The notes below the pieces were generated by a model. The model saw nothing but the letters and a program-made list of their open reading frames with translations, did no database searches and had not been told where the DNA came from. A stretch of DNA of 64,000 nucleotides from Mytilinidion resinicola (Eukaryota; Ascomycota; Dothideomycetes; Mytilinidiales; Mytilinidiaceae): the NCBI RefSeq assembly GCF_010093595.1, contig NW_022985446.1, positions 124,001-188,000 on the forward strand. The letters are read 5' to 3'. The translations under genes were made by a program, and so were the position numbers. Positions 1-10,613 of this stretch are shown here, piece after piece. Position 1 is the stretch's first letter. Every line of letters begins with the position of its first letter.

Positions 1-984
1 CTGGTGACGTCCAGAGCCATTTTGAGCGTCTCTCGCCAGTCCAACGCGAGCATCGAGGCGGTGAGTCCAAGAAACGGAGGTGAGAGGTGGTAAAGTGGAA
101 AGTCGTGGTGGAGCGAGGTTCGTGGCCGCGGAGTGGAGCAGTTTAAACGTGGCTGCCCAAAACGGAAGGCGGGCCACGCCGGGACACGACAAAATGTTTG
201 CACTTACTCTAGTGAACGGGCGCTCATCGTCCGTCATACGGAGCAGCCTCGACGACGTTTGATGCATCTTTTTGTCCTTGGCGGTCTGCAATTGGGACGC
301 GCCTGAACTATTGCTTCGACGCTGGCCGGACTCGAGCCGAGACAGCGAGCGCGACAACTGGAGCTTCCCGCGGCGGTTGGCGACAGACGAAGCCGGCACC
401 TCGCTCGACTTCCGGGAACTGATTATATGCGCCAGCGGCGGCGACAAGGCGGTCTGAGACAGCGACCCCGAACTGGGATTCCTCTGCGTCGGCGGCGGCG
501 CCTCAGCAGCAATCGAAACCAGGCTGGCGGAACTGTCGCGTGCTCGCGGCCCCGAAAGCGAAGGGTGGTCGGGCTGGGGATTTGCGGGCGGAGAGGGCGT
601 GGAGCAGGTCGTCAATGAGGGTGAAGTGCTCGACGGCGTGGGCTGCTGGGCGGGTGCTGCGACTTCTCCCCGCGACGGCTTCCTCAGCAACAGCGGCAGG
701 CGACGAGACAGGCGGCGGACGTCGCTCGAGGCTCGATCGGTTCGCTGGGGACTAGGGTCTGCGGTGGTGTTGCTGGCGGAGGCTGGAGATGCAGCAGCGG
801 AGGCCGAGGTCACAGTCGACGACGATGCTGACAATCGGGCGTCAGACGAGGGTGCGGGAGCAGCAGCGGACGCAGAGGCAGTGTCGCTGGGGGTGGGCGC
901 GCGGGCGGCGAAGTGGGAGTGCAGCGGGAGGAGTGGTGGGGAGATGGAGTCGAGTGAGGCGAAGGGGGAGGTAGTATACGGCAT
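1..984 (-). CDS. flbA: FlbA-like RGS regulator, N-terminal part (partial)
   Basis: The reverse strand is open from a stop at 1102-1104 to a GTAAGT donor at 202-207. The first ATG is at 984, so exon 1 (208-984) gives 259 residues. The protein starts MPYTTSPFASLDS, is rich in Ser, Pro and Ala, and ends RLLRMTDDERPFTR just before the donor. That ending resembles the junction before the first DEP domain of FlbA/Sst2 proteins; this is recalled family knowledge and could not be checked here. FlbA is the RGS-domain GTPase activator that dampens FadA G-alpha signalling and allows conidiation. A possible exon 2 begins near position 27 (TLKMALDVT, as in the DEP start) and leaves the window. The DEP and RGS domains lie outside, so the name rests on one short motif plus the low-complexity N-terminus. 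The position and strand of exon 1 are firmer than the identity. Confidence 0.55.
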   Translation of the reverse strand, partial: MPYTTSPFASLDSISPPLLPLHSHFAARAPTPSDTASASAAAPAPSSDARLSASSSTVTSASAAASPASASNTTADPSPQRTDRASSDVRRLSRRLPLLLRKPSRGEVAAPAQQPTPSSTSPSLTTCSTPSPPANPQPDHPSLSGPRARDSSASLVSIAAEAPPPTQRNPSSGSLSQTALSPPLAHIISSRKSSEVPASSVANRRGKLQLSRSLSRLESGQRRSNSSGASQLQTAKDKKMHQTSSRLLRMTDDERPFTRVSANILSCPGVARLPFWAATFKLLHSAATNLAPPRLSTLPPLTSVSWTHRLDARVGLARDAQNGSGRHQ

Positions 985-3900
985 CTGGGATGCTGGGCGG
1001 GTGAGGGTAGGAGCGCTCCTCAGCGAGAGCACCTGGGCAGGTCGCAGACGGAGTGGGTACGAGCAAGGGTGTTTCAGAGCTACCTGCACGCTGGCTTGGG
1101 CCTACGACACTGGGCTGGCCTCAACCGCCTGGTGATGATCCAGCGCCCCCGGCAGTGAGACTCCAGGGCAGAGCTAACGCGATCCATGGCGGGCGACCAC
1201 GAGGCATCCCTGCAGATCGCGGTGGGACGGCAATTTGGAGCCTGAGGGCGCGAGGACGTCCTTCGAGCGGACGGGGCGCTGGTGTTTCGCACGCTCAGCA
1301 CTCTCCACGGCGACGTCCACGGCGCTGCAAAAGCAGCTGCAAACGGACGGCAACGGCATCGGCCAACACCACGCATCCACACCCCGTCCTCAGCAGCATG
1401 CAGCTCGTATGCCCGCGTGGAGGCCCCCGAGGACCGCCGACGCGGGATCGCAAGCCCCTTTCGCCGCACAGTGTCGCCGATTCCTCTCACGGGCACCGCC
1501 AGCCAGCACCGCCAAAGCCAAAAACAACCTCACGGGCCGTCGACACCGGCTCGCTGGGCAGCGACCGCGACGGCGGCGGCGTGCTGGTGCTGATCGCGGG
1601 CGGCCACGCTGCGTGCATGGCTCAGCGGCGCGGTGCCTGCTGCATGACTTTCGACGAAAGCCCTGCACGTCGCCGTCCACAGGAGCGAGTGGAGGAGTCC
1701 TGCGCTCCACGGCACGTTGTCGCCGGGATGCGTGTGCAGCGGGCGGCGTCGGCCTCTCAGACAGCAGCACCAGGTCCACCAGGTCAACCAGGTTTCGACT
1801 GCTGCACCGCCGTTTGGCGCTCCTCAAAGCCCCGTCGTGTGCAACTCCGGCCGCGGCTGCGCGCATCGCCGCCGGCTGAGGCTCTGTGCCTTGGAGTCAC
1901 TGCGGGCCTATACGCTCCCTGGCTGCTGAAACCGGCGCTGGAGGATTTGATGCCTGACGCCGCTGGCGGTGCGGGACGTGGCTGCTAGCTCCATTCCACA
2001 ATTGCCCACAACAACGTGCCCTCCACGTTGCACCCTGGCCCGGACGGCCGACCAGTCTCCCATCAGCACAGCCAAGATGCACCATTCCGCGGCATCTCGC
2101 AGCACAACCTCAGCAGCAGAGACACGGCCGCGATTCTTTGCCACACCAGCACCGTCTCGTCGCAGCGAAGGGCAGCACAGCACGCACACGAGGCCGCCAG
2201 CACACACCAACCGGCTCGCGTGCCGCAGATCCTCAGCCCCATGCGGCAACGCGACATCTGCCGCGTCGGCAGCGCAGTGCCACGGCTGGGCCTGCAGTGC
2301 TCTTCTGTGGATGGGCGCCGGCCTGACGACATGTTTCTCGACTGGTCGCTCCACGTGTGTGCGACGTCCCCGCAACGAGACACGTTGCTTGCGGCTGCGA
2401 GACATCGCCCAGCACTCCCGCGGCCAGGAGCTCCTTGCGTCCCCCGGGCTCAGGGTTTGAGGGCGCGCGCTCCCGACACCAAGCCTTCCTCTCCGCCGGC
2501 ACCAAGCGGCGGAATGGGCCGACTGCCCGCATGTCTGAGATGTGCTTGTTGCGCAGGTGGAGACGCTGGCGGAGGCCATTAGTCGGCGCGGTTGGTCAAC
2601 GTGGGCGGGAGCGCAGCGAGAGACGTCTGTGCCGAGCCGTCAGGGGTTCGGGATGCCGAAGCAGCTAGCAGCGAAGCCGGGTAGAACATTCGCCCTCAGC
2701 GCCAGTCGCCATCTGGCAAGAAGCCTCGCGAAATCTCCGACTCGGCGCCAGTGCACGCCCCCACGTTTCGCCCTCGTGTCGCTGTCCTGGTTGTCCCTGG
2801 GAAGCATCGGCAAGGGGCTGTGGCTGGGAAACACCCTCTAGGCCTAGCGAGCAGCGCGGCCGGCAGTGCCCCCGGCAGCATCTTGTTGGCCGGCAGTTGG
2901 GCCGATCGCGAGTGTTGGCGGGACCGAGTCTGTCTCCATCGTCGTTGCGGTAACGAAGCGAGGGCGTTGGTGAAGGCATGACACGCTGCCCGGCTCGACT
3001 CTGGCCTCGTGTCGGCATGCAGCCAGCATGGCTAGTGGAAACCGCCCGCGCTTCACCAGCAGTAGGCCGAGGAAGCCCGCACCGCAGAGAGCAGAGCCGT
3101 GCTGGGATGGCCGTCCTCCGAGATACCCGCCGTAATAATCAGCGCCAGGCGCGCTCATTCGGCTCTCGCAGCGCACGGCGCCTGTGCTGCCATACTGCTG
3201 CCTCGATGAGGTGCTGGGGGAGCCTTTCCATCGCTTCGACAGTCGCAAGGAGCAAGGCTGGGCAGGCTGGTGGTGGGCATGGGCATGGGCTGCTGGACTG
3301 CTGGACTGCTGGGCTGCTGGGCTGCGTCTGTTGGGCCTGCATCTCGCACGCAACTTGGGGCTTGCATGTTTGGCTGCACGCATCCACGATCTCTTCGTTG
3401 GATGTGTATCGCGGGCTGACAGCCTCCGCCGCCTTCAGTCCCTTCTCTGCCCTACGCCTCGTCGCAGATCATCTGACGAATCGGCTCTCCTGGCCAGCTG
3501 CTGGACCCCCGAGTCATGCCCGTTGACCAAGGCACGCCGGACAGGGTTGGCAACACGTGGCAGCCCAATCTGTGTCTGGATAGGGTCCGGCCTCGCGCGC
3601 GAGCCGGCTGCGGGTTCGCTTGCAGGCCTCGCTTTTGTTGTGGGGGATTATTCGATAAGTACCCGTGGCCATGACTCTCAACCCTCTCCACGATTCCGAA
3701 CTCTCGCACCACCTCGATCACCTCCGGCTGCCTGTTTCCGATCCGAGCCTCCGCGGGACGAATTGGGCGCGACCGAGCTCATACTTTGCGGCCGCCGTTG
3801 TAGGCGCGAATATTTGACTTTGATATTGACTCCGTTCACGCGCGGGCGTGTCAAATGTCGGTGAGACGCTGCTGCCACTGTACATATTCCGCCCTGATAT

Positions 3901-4364
3901 TGATGACGAATACCATGCGACCTCCAGAAAGCCCGGTCCCCCGCGCGTTGATACGCCGCATGGTCTGATTGTCGTGTTGGACGCGCCTGATTCGCTCGCC
4001 AGCCTGTCGATCCATCAACAACACTGTCAAAAAGGATGAGGGGTAGCGCTGTATTCGGCCGAGCCCTATTGCAGAAGCATGGCAGGATTGATATCTCGAC
4101 GCCACTGCCCTACTATTGTCTAGATCTAGACATGGCGAGTCGTGGTAAGGCTGTTCGGAGCTGCTGCTTTTGATAGCGAAATCGGGCTTGATCTTTGGAC
4201 TGGTGCTTTTGACATCGCCTGCGTCTAAGTTTCGAATAGTCCAGGAGGATATTCCTTAGTTATCAACATCATCAAGTCCATCGTCTCTTTCTCTCAGCTT
4301 ACATTTTCATCCATCTCTTATCTCTTAAATCTACTCCAGATCCGGATCCGGGCTCCTGGTGGTC
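985..4364. other. Gene-free GC-rich stretch upstream of flbA-like gene
   Basis: Long overlapping open frames occur in all six frames, as expected for high GC. None shows a domain, and none joins a neighbour through splice signals. Short CTGCTGGA-type repeats lie near 3280-3330. The simplest reading is a long promoter and 5' leader for the flbA-like gene, which would fit a developmental regulator. I see no RNA gene. Confidence 0.5.
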
Positions 4365-4725
4365 CTAATCCAGAGAGAAAAGGCGGTCGTTTTGGCTCCT
4401 GGTTGTCCCATCCTGAATCTGTAACTGTTGAATGAAGGCAAAGACACAAGACAGCACTTACAGCAACGATTCGCAGGGCTAACCTGCGGAAGTCTGCGCG
4501 ATATCTTACAATATCGTCCTCTTCTTCCTCTGCCAACCCCGACCGGCTGGAACTGGGAGCAGCAAACGTCTGCTCCCAGTCCCAGTCGGCCGCAGCCGCC
4601 GGAGTACCCTCGAGGCTGTATCACGTGTTGTCAGAATGAGACCTCGCTAGAGTTGATATCAAAACGAATAGGGGTACTTACGGCAACTTCTTCCAACCGC
4701 GAGACAGTCTGCGCTTGATAGCCAT
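4365..4725 (-). CDS. Small three-exon protein, 85 aa, unknown function
   Basis: Three small exons join in phase on the minus strand: 4682-4725 (ATG, 44 nt), 4462-4615 (154 nt) and 4365-4424 (60 nt, ends TAG). Both donors are GTAAGT; the acceptors are ACAG and AACAG. The product starts MAIKRRLSRGWKKLP, has a middle with a DWDWEQTF motif and an acidic run EEEEDD, then RYRADFRRLALRIVALQIQD, which could be an amphipathic helix. It ends RLFSLD. I do not recognise the family. Two perfect donors, correct phase at both junctions and biased amino-acid content make it likely real, although no single exon would pass a length filter. The basic head and acidic middle suggest a small regulatory or nucleic-acid-binding protein, but that is a guess. 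Confidence 0.6.
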
Positions 4726-5110
4726 GGTGTCGTTGTTTGGTTATAAAGATGTAAGAAGTTAAAGAAGAAGAAGAAAGAGGAAAAGCGGCAGCAAGAGCAG
4801 GTGAAAAGTGAAGTCGCATGACGCGATAGCGCGTGACCACGTGGACACGGCGTTACGATTTGCCGGGCTGCTGTTCACGATAGAGGGAGCGGTGGGTCAG
4901 GAGTCGTGAAAATTCTTATTGTGCTTCTAGTAGTATGGTGGGTTTGTCTATAGATGGGACGGGCACTTGATGATAAGCCCCTTTCTGTGTCCCTTCTATT
5001 AAAAAGAGGCACGACGCGTCAAAGAAACGCGTGGGTAGCGCAGTAGTATGTCATAAGGCTGCGCTCACGGATATTCTGCTACTTCGATGCCATATTTGAT
5101 ATGCGCAGGA
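4726..5110. other. Intergenic, nothing recognised
   Basis: This holds the promoter side of the 85-aa gene, with an AAGAAGAAGAAAGAGG purine run near 4760. A tRNA-like string near 5028-5060 (GTAGCGCAGTAGTA) does not fold into a full cloverleaf. Confidence 0.4.
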
Positions 5111-6320
5111 CACTGTCAGGAGAACCCCCGGCTCCATGTGGCTTGTCAGTCAAGAAGCAGTCTAATTTCCACCTTAGGGAACTTTACATCGCCTCCAGGT
5201 CTTCGGAAGTCTGGAGAACCACCTCCTGCAGTGCCAAAGGAGCGTGCAGCGTGCGTCAACTTCCAGCAAGATACCTAGTGTTAGGACCTGCGTTTTCCGC
5301 ACCTTGTTATCCAGCTACAGGTAGCACCATTGGATGGTAGGCACCACTGTCAGAAGCACTTCAGCTGTGAGGTCGGTGGTCAGTCAAGAGGTGACCTAAG
5401 TTCCACTCTATCAAACTTTACATCGTCTCTCGATTTCCAAAAGCCTATGGGGGCACCTCAAGCAGTGCCAACCCAATGTGTAGTGTGCATCGACTTTCGG
5501 CATGATATCGAGTGCCAGGTCATAGGATTTTCGCAAGTGTGAATTCAGCTACTTGGATGCCACCTTTAGCTGCTCGACAGCACTGTCAGGAATCCCCCAG
5601 CTGCAAGGTAGCCCGTTAGCCAAAAGGTAGTACAAATTCCGCTGTTTCTAACTTCACATCACTTCTGGGGTTTTCAGAGTCTGTAGGGGGCCCTCAGGCA
5701 GTGCTAAACAAGTGTGCAGCATGTATCAGCTTCTGGCACGATAGCGAGTGCTAGGTTCTAGGTTTCTCGGACATGGAAATCCAGCTACTTGGGTGCCACT
5801 TCTGGGCTGTTCGACAGCACTGTCAGGATTACTTCAGCTTGGCCACCGGGTAGCTTATGGCTTCAAATGTTGAAGCCAGCACAGCAGACACAGAGGCAGG
5901 CATGGCGTTGACTCTACGCTGGCGCTGGCGGTTAGTGTGGTGGTGGTAACTGTTAGGCAGCTCGCTAGCCAAAAGGTAGTCCCAATTCCGCCGTTTCAGA
6001 CTTTACATCGCTTCTACGGTTTTCAAAGTCTGTAGGGGTCCCTCAGACAGTGCCAATGAGTGTGCAGTGCGCACTGGCTTCTGGAAAGATACAGAGTGCT
6101 AAGTTTTGGGGTTTCGCACGTAGAAATCCAGTTATTTAAGTGTCACTTTTTGCTGTTTAACGCCACTGTCAGGAGTACTCCAGCTATCAGGTTGGTGGTC
6201 AGTCAAGAGGTAATCTTATCTCCACTCTGTCAAACCTTACATCGCTTCTCGGTTCTCAGAGGCCCATCGGGGCGCCTCAGGCAGTGCCAAATGGGTGTAC
6301 ATAGCCTTGTGTGAACGTTC
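5111..6320. repeat. Decayed tandem array, unit about 235 bp, five copies
   Basis: The anchor CACTGTCAG recurs at 5111, 5345, 5581, 5818 and 6164, giving spacings of 234, 236, 237 and 346. Each unit carries the same blocks in the same order: CACTGTCAGG, AGTCAAGAGGT or AGCCAAAAGGT, CTTTACATCGCTTCT, GTCTGTAGGGG, CCTCAGGCAGTGCCAA and CCAGCTACTTGG. The fourth unit holds about 110 extra bases (about 5840-5960) with its own short direct repeats. No open frame is conserved between units, so this is non-coding satellite-like DNA. It ends about 300 bp before the broken NLR-like gene. Confidence 0.75.
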
Positions 6321-6634
6321 ATCTATACAGGTGGTATCGTGGCCCCAGGCTTTTCGGGCCTATTTCCCACTGTTTAGGTCGTATGTTTTCTTGCTTTCAT
6401 GTCGGGGTGTGCGATATGCTTATGAAGGGACTCCAGTAGGTGGAGAGTTTTAAAGCGTACAATGTCAAAGTTCGCACATGCTGAATCGTAAAGTTAGCCA
6501 AGATCATCTGTCTCGGCCACCAGCTCAGCTGGGGCCGGCGGCTAGTTGGGAGCCTGCTGGTCCCCTCGAACCCAGCTACATAGGGTGGGCCCACTAGGCT
6601 ACGCCTTCCAGTCGTCCGCAATACCACACTATAA

Positions 6635-9600
6635 ATGAGCTATACACTCGCATCGACGACGGGCCTCTGTCTGCTGGCGCTGGATGGCGGCGGGGTGCGC
6701 GGCCTCTCGACTCTACACATCCTGCAAGGCCTCATGAAATGACTGAACCACGAGCGTCAGCAGGCCGGGCTCTCCTCAGTCAACCCGTGCGAGGTGTTCG
6801 ACCTCATCGGCGGAACCAGTGCAGGCGGGTGTGTTTCTACTGCTGATGCATATCTAGAATACCACTAAATCGACTAGGTTGATCGCGATCACGCTCGGCC
6901 GACTAGAGATGACGGTAGAGGCCTGCATCGCTGCGTACGAGGAATTGATGAAGGCTATATTCGAGAAGAAGTCAAGTCGACTGCCGGTTGGCTGGTCGGG
7001 CAGGACGAAGGCACAATTCGACTCGGGCAAGCTGAGGAAGGCTATCGAGAAGGTAATCAGAGACAGCGGTGCCTCAATAGAGGATCTATTCAACGACGGT
7101 CAAGATCGCGGGTGTAGAGTGTAAGCGGGAAAGTTCGTATCATGTTTTCATCCGCTTACTAGAGCCAGCTTCATCTGTACCGTCGCGCACGAAACCAGCG
7201 GCACCACGCGTCTTCGAAGTTACGACTTGCCTGACAGGCCCAATATCTCGGCCACGATCTGCGAGGCTGCGTTGGCGACCTCGGCGGCAACAGGCTTCTT
7301 CGATCCAGTGAACGTCGGCTCGCGACGATTTGTGGATGGCGCGCTCGGCACAAATAACCCTGCCGAAGAGGTGGAGGAAAAAGCGGCGAATATCTGGTGC
7401 TCCGAGTCTCGCGAGCTGATGTCGCTTACCAAGTGCTTTATATCTGTTGGCACAGGAAACCGTGGCAAGAAGGCCCTTGAGGACAACATGCTGAAGTTGC
7501 TATCAAAGACGCTAGTAGACATGGTAACGGAGACGGAGAGAACGGAGAAGAGAGTCATAGCGCGATGGGCCCGCCTCTTTGACGAGAAGCGATACCTCCG
7601 GCTGAATGTTGAGCAGGGACTGCGGGGCATCGGGTTGGCAGAGTACAAGGAGCAAGGCGCAATTCAAGCAGCGACCAATGAGTACCTGGAGCATCCGCAG
7701 CAAAGCGTGCGAGTCAGGGACTGTGTTTTACACCTGAAGGACAAGCAAAGTATGTATATCGATGATTTCACGTAGCAGTATACACATATAGGCTCGTGCT
7801 AATATACAAGTAGACCGAGCCGATACTGCCTTTGCAGCTGTCGTGAAAGTATGGCCAAGCTGTGAATAATGCGATATTTTGCTAACATCTGCCCAGGAGT
7901 ATACTATTCGCATGAACCAGCTTCAAATAAGTAGGGTGTCCTCTACCTGTTTTTGTAGCATGATCCTTACCTACGACCAGAGTCCCCAGAGGGTTTCCAG
8001 AATATTCCGTTCGCACAAAATCGTCGTTTCGTCGACAGAAAGAAGCAGCTCGACCTGCTTCAAAACGAGCTACTCGGCGACTGTGGAGCAGCGAAGGTAG
8101 CCATGGTAAGCCTAGGAGGCACAGGGAAGACACAGATCGCACTCGAGCTCGCATACAAAATGCAGGAAATCACGCCGGACTGCTCGGTCATATGGATCCC
8201 TGCGATTAGCATGGAAACGATCGAGCAGGCATATAAAGGCGTTGCAGAATAGCTCCGGCTCCCAGGCTCAGACGACAAGCAAGCCGATAGCAAGGTCCTT
8301 CTCCAACGCCATCCGAGCCAAAAAAAAAAGGCGCCAGTCGATGGCTGTTGATCTTTGATAACGCAGACGACGTGGACATGTGGACAGGACGAGACGGCTA
8401 TCCTCGCTTACTTGATTTTCTACCAAGAAGTGACCTTGGACGAATAGTCTTCACAATACGTGACAGGAAGACGGCCGTTAAGCTTGCGCAGAAGAACGTG
8501 GTTCATCTAGCAGAGACAGACGAAGAGATGGGCCTACAGCTCCTGTATAGACACCTAATTGACCAAGCCAATGATCGCCGAATCGCGACGAGATTGCTTG
8601 CAAAACTGGCCTATCTGCCACTCGCAATTGTGCAAGCAGCCGCCTACGTCAACTAGAACGGAATCACTCTGGAAACCTACTTGGCGCTGTTAGCAGAGCA
8701 GGAGCAAGACGTGATTGACTTACTTAGCGAGGACTTTGAGGAAGAGGGAAGATACAGCGATAGAAAGGATCCGGTAGCGACGACCTGGTTGATCTCATTT
8801 GAGCAGATCCGCCGTCGAGACACCCTGGCGGCAGACTACTTGGCATTCATGTCGTGTGTAGAGCCGATCGACATACCGGAGTCGCTACTGCCTCCGGGAC
8901 GGTCCAGAAAACGAGAGACGGACGCGATCGGCCTGCTGAATGCGTACTCGTTTGTAGCAAAGAGGAGCGGCAAGCTGACGCTCGACGTTCACCGCCTAGT
9001 ACATTTTGCGACTCGAAGCTGGCTCCGTGTAAGAGATAGCTCAGTGCGGTGGACGTTAAAAGCGATGCGACGTCTGAAGAACGTGTTTCCAAATGATGAT
9101 CATCATGCGAATAGAAGCGCATGGAGACTATACTTGCCTCACGCGCGACGCCTGCTTGATGCAACGAAGGAAGAGGACGCAGAAATAAGAACAGAGCTGC
9201 TCTATAAGTTCGCGATGTGTCTGGACAGCGACGGAAAGTATATAGAGGCTGGAATTTCTTTGTTTGAAGTTATGCAGATATGGCAGAAGGAGCTAGGAGA
9301 GGAGCATCCTTTAACGCTAATAAGCATGAACAACCTGGCCTTAATATACAAAAATCAAGGCCGGTGGAAGGAGGCGGAAGAGCTGCAATTACAAAAACTA
9401 GAGATCACAAGGAGAGAGCTAGGAGAGGACCATCCTTCAACGCTAATAAGCATGAACAACCTGGCCTCAACATACACCAAGCAAGGCCAGTGGAAGAAGG
9501 CGGAAGAGCTGCAAGTACCAGTACTAAAGATTACAAAGAGAGAGCTAGGAGAGGAACATTCTTTAACACTTATAAGTATGGGCAACCTAGCCTTAATATA

Positions 9601-10019
9601 CGTCGAGCAAGACCGGTGTAAGGAGGTAGAAGAGTCGCAAGTACAAGAACTAAAGATTACAAAGAGAGAGCTAGGAGAGGACCATCCTGAAACGCTAACA
9701 AGCATGAACAACCTGGCCTTAATGTACGCAGAGCAAGGCCGGTGGAAGGAAGCGGAAGAGCTACAAGTACAAGTACTAAAGATTTGGAAAGAGAGAGCTA
9801 GGAGAGGAGCATCCTGAAACGCTGACGGCCATGAGCAACCTGGCCTTCACATACAACGGCCAAGGCCGATTCAGCAACGCCATCGAGTTAATGGAAAAGT
9901 GTGCTTTACTTTCTCAACAATTCCTTGGTATCGGTCATCCACATACCATATCGAGATCTGCTTTCCTTAAGAGCTGGGAAGCTGAGCAAGCGGACTCGAA
10001 CGATGAGTATACTGAGTAA
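6635..10019 (+). pseudogene. Patatin / NB-ARC / TPR NLR-like receptor, broken
   Basis: The order is that of fungal NLR-like receptors: N-terminal effector, nucleotide-binding switch, C-terminal repeats. Patatin-like phospholipase (exons 6635-6828, 6878-7120 and 7163-7749): oxyanion DGGGVRGL, nucleophile GTSAGG, catalytic Asp in DGALG. NB-ARC-like domain (about 8000-8660): P-loop SLGGTGKTQ, Walker B LLIFDNADD, VFTIRDR, LPLAIVQAAAY. Linker 8660-9220, then five kinesin-light-chain-type TPRs. The gene is disabled by TGA at 6740-6742, TAG at 8250-8252, TAG at 8654-8656, a frame change at a ten-A run (8320-8329) and a one-base insertion in the last TPR (about 9789). Both TAG codons fit CAG-to-TAG change as in repeat-induced point mutation; the TGA fits CGA-to-TGA. 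Catalytic motifs are otherwise intact, so decay looks recent. The exon structure at 7750-7985 is unclear. Such proteins act in the cytosol in non-self recognition and cell death. Confidence 0.85.
9291..9920 (+). repeat. Five 126-bp TPR-coding repeats
   Basis: The string AGCTAGGAGAGGA starts at 9291, 9417, 9543, 9669 and 9796, giving spacings of 126, 126, 126 and 127. Each unit encodes 42 residues of a KLC-type TPR (LGEEHP..TL.SMNNLA..Y..QGRWKEAEELQ). Units are nearly identical at DNA level, as in fungal NLR repeats that undergo unit shuffling. The 127-base step marks the inserted base that breaks the frame. Confidence 0.9.
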
Positions 10020-10221
10020 TGCGGTGTTAGCAACGCTGTCGGTATAGATGAAATAAACACGAGCTTCAATTCACGCATAGGTACGTGCACGAGTAAAGGT
10101 GGATTTGCAAACTACTGTACCATCCCACCCGTCCGATCTCGACCAACACCAACACCCACCCCTCCCCAATCCCACTCTAACCGCCAGCTCTAGGCCCATC
10201 CTCCCAAACCCCCAACCCCAG

Positions 10222-10477
10222 CGCTGCACTCCTGAATCCTTCATCCTCGCTACGCATCTCGGAGCCGAGCCGGTCATCAAGATCTGACAACTCGAACCCC
10301 GAAAATAGTCGATTACGTCAAGACGCAGGGTCGTTAGCTGACGGGCGCGTGCCTGTGCGCAGGGATATGGTCTCCGGGGCGCCTGGTTCCCGGGCGCCGG
10401 GACGGGGGGAAGTGGAGCTGGAGGCCGGTGGGAGGTTTAGGAAGGAGGGGAGGAATGGGGACTGGAATGCGTGTTAG
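10222..10477 (+). CDS. Possible orphan terminal exon, unknown
   Basis: After a CTAAC branch-like site and an ACCCCAG acceptor, one frame stays open to TAG at 10475-10477. It encodes a Ser/Asn-rich then Gly/Arg-rich tail (SSSLRISEPSRSSRS, then GAPGSRAPGRGEVELEAGG, ending NGDWNAC). Its composition resembles a real C-terminus more than the competing frames do. No matching upstream exon or donor is evident, so it may be the remnant of a gene cut by the NLR-like locus. It could equally be chance in GC-rich DNA. Confidence 0.2.
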
Positions 10478-10579
10478 ATGAGGGCTAGGGACGGGACTGG
10501 GATACGTGTTGGATCGCGGCTGGAGGTGGGCGAAGGGAGCATGGAGCGCGGTGGGGGGATGATGAGGCTGGCATGTGAT

Positions 10580-10613
10580 GGGAGGGTAGGGCTGGGCGAG
10601 GGAGGGAGGGAGG
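10580..10613 (+). other. G-quadruplex-type G-run tract
   Basis: Seven runs of at least three G are separated by 1-3 bases. This satisfies the usual G3+N1-7 rule with spare runs. It lies between the broken NLR-like gene and the 3' end of the kinase gene. Confidence 0.6.

Noticed and set aside
1053..3864. Many ORFs of 100-310 codons on both strands, including the 311-codon frame at 1053-1988
   Set aside because: All six frames are open together in GC-rich DNA, with Arg/Pro/Ala-rich translations, no domains and no in-phase splice partners.
5020..5070. tRNA-like string GTAGCGCAGTAGTA with CATAA following
   Set aside because: There is an A-box-like word only; no T arm or acceptor pairing could be found.
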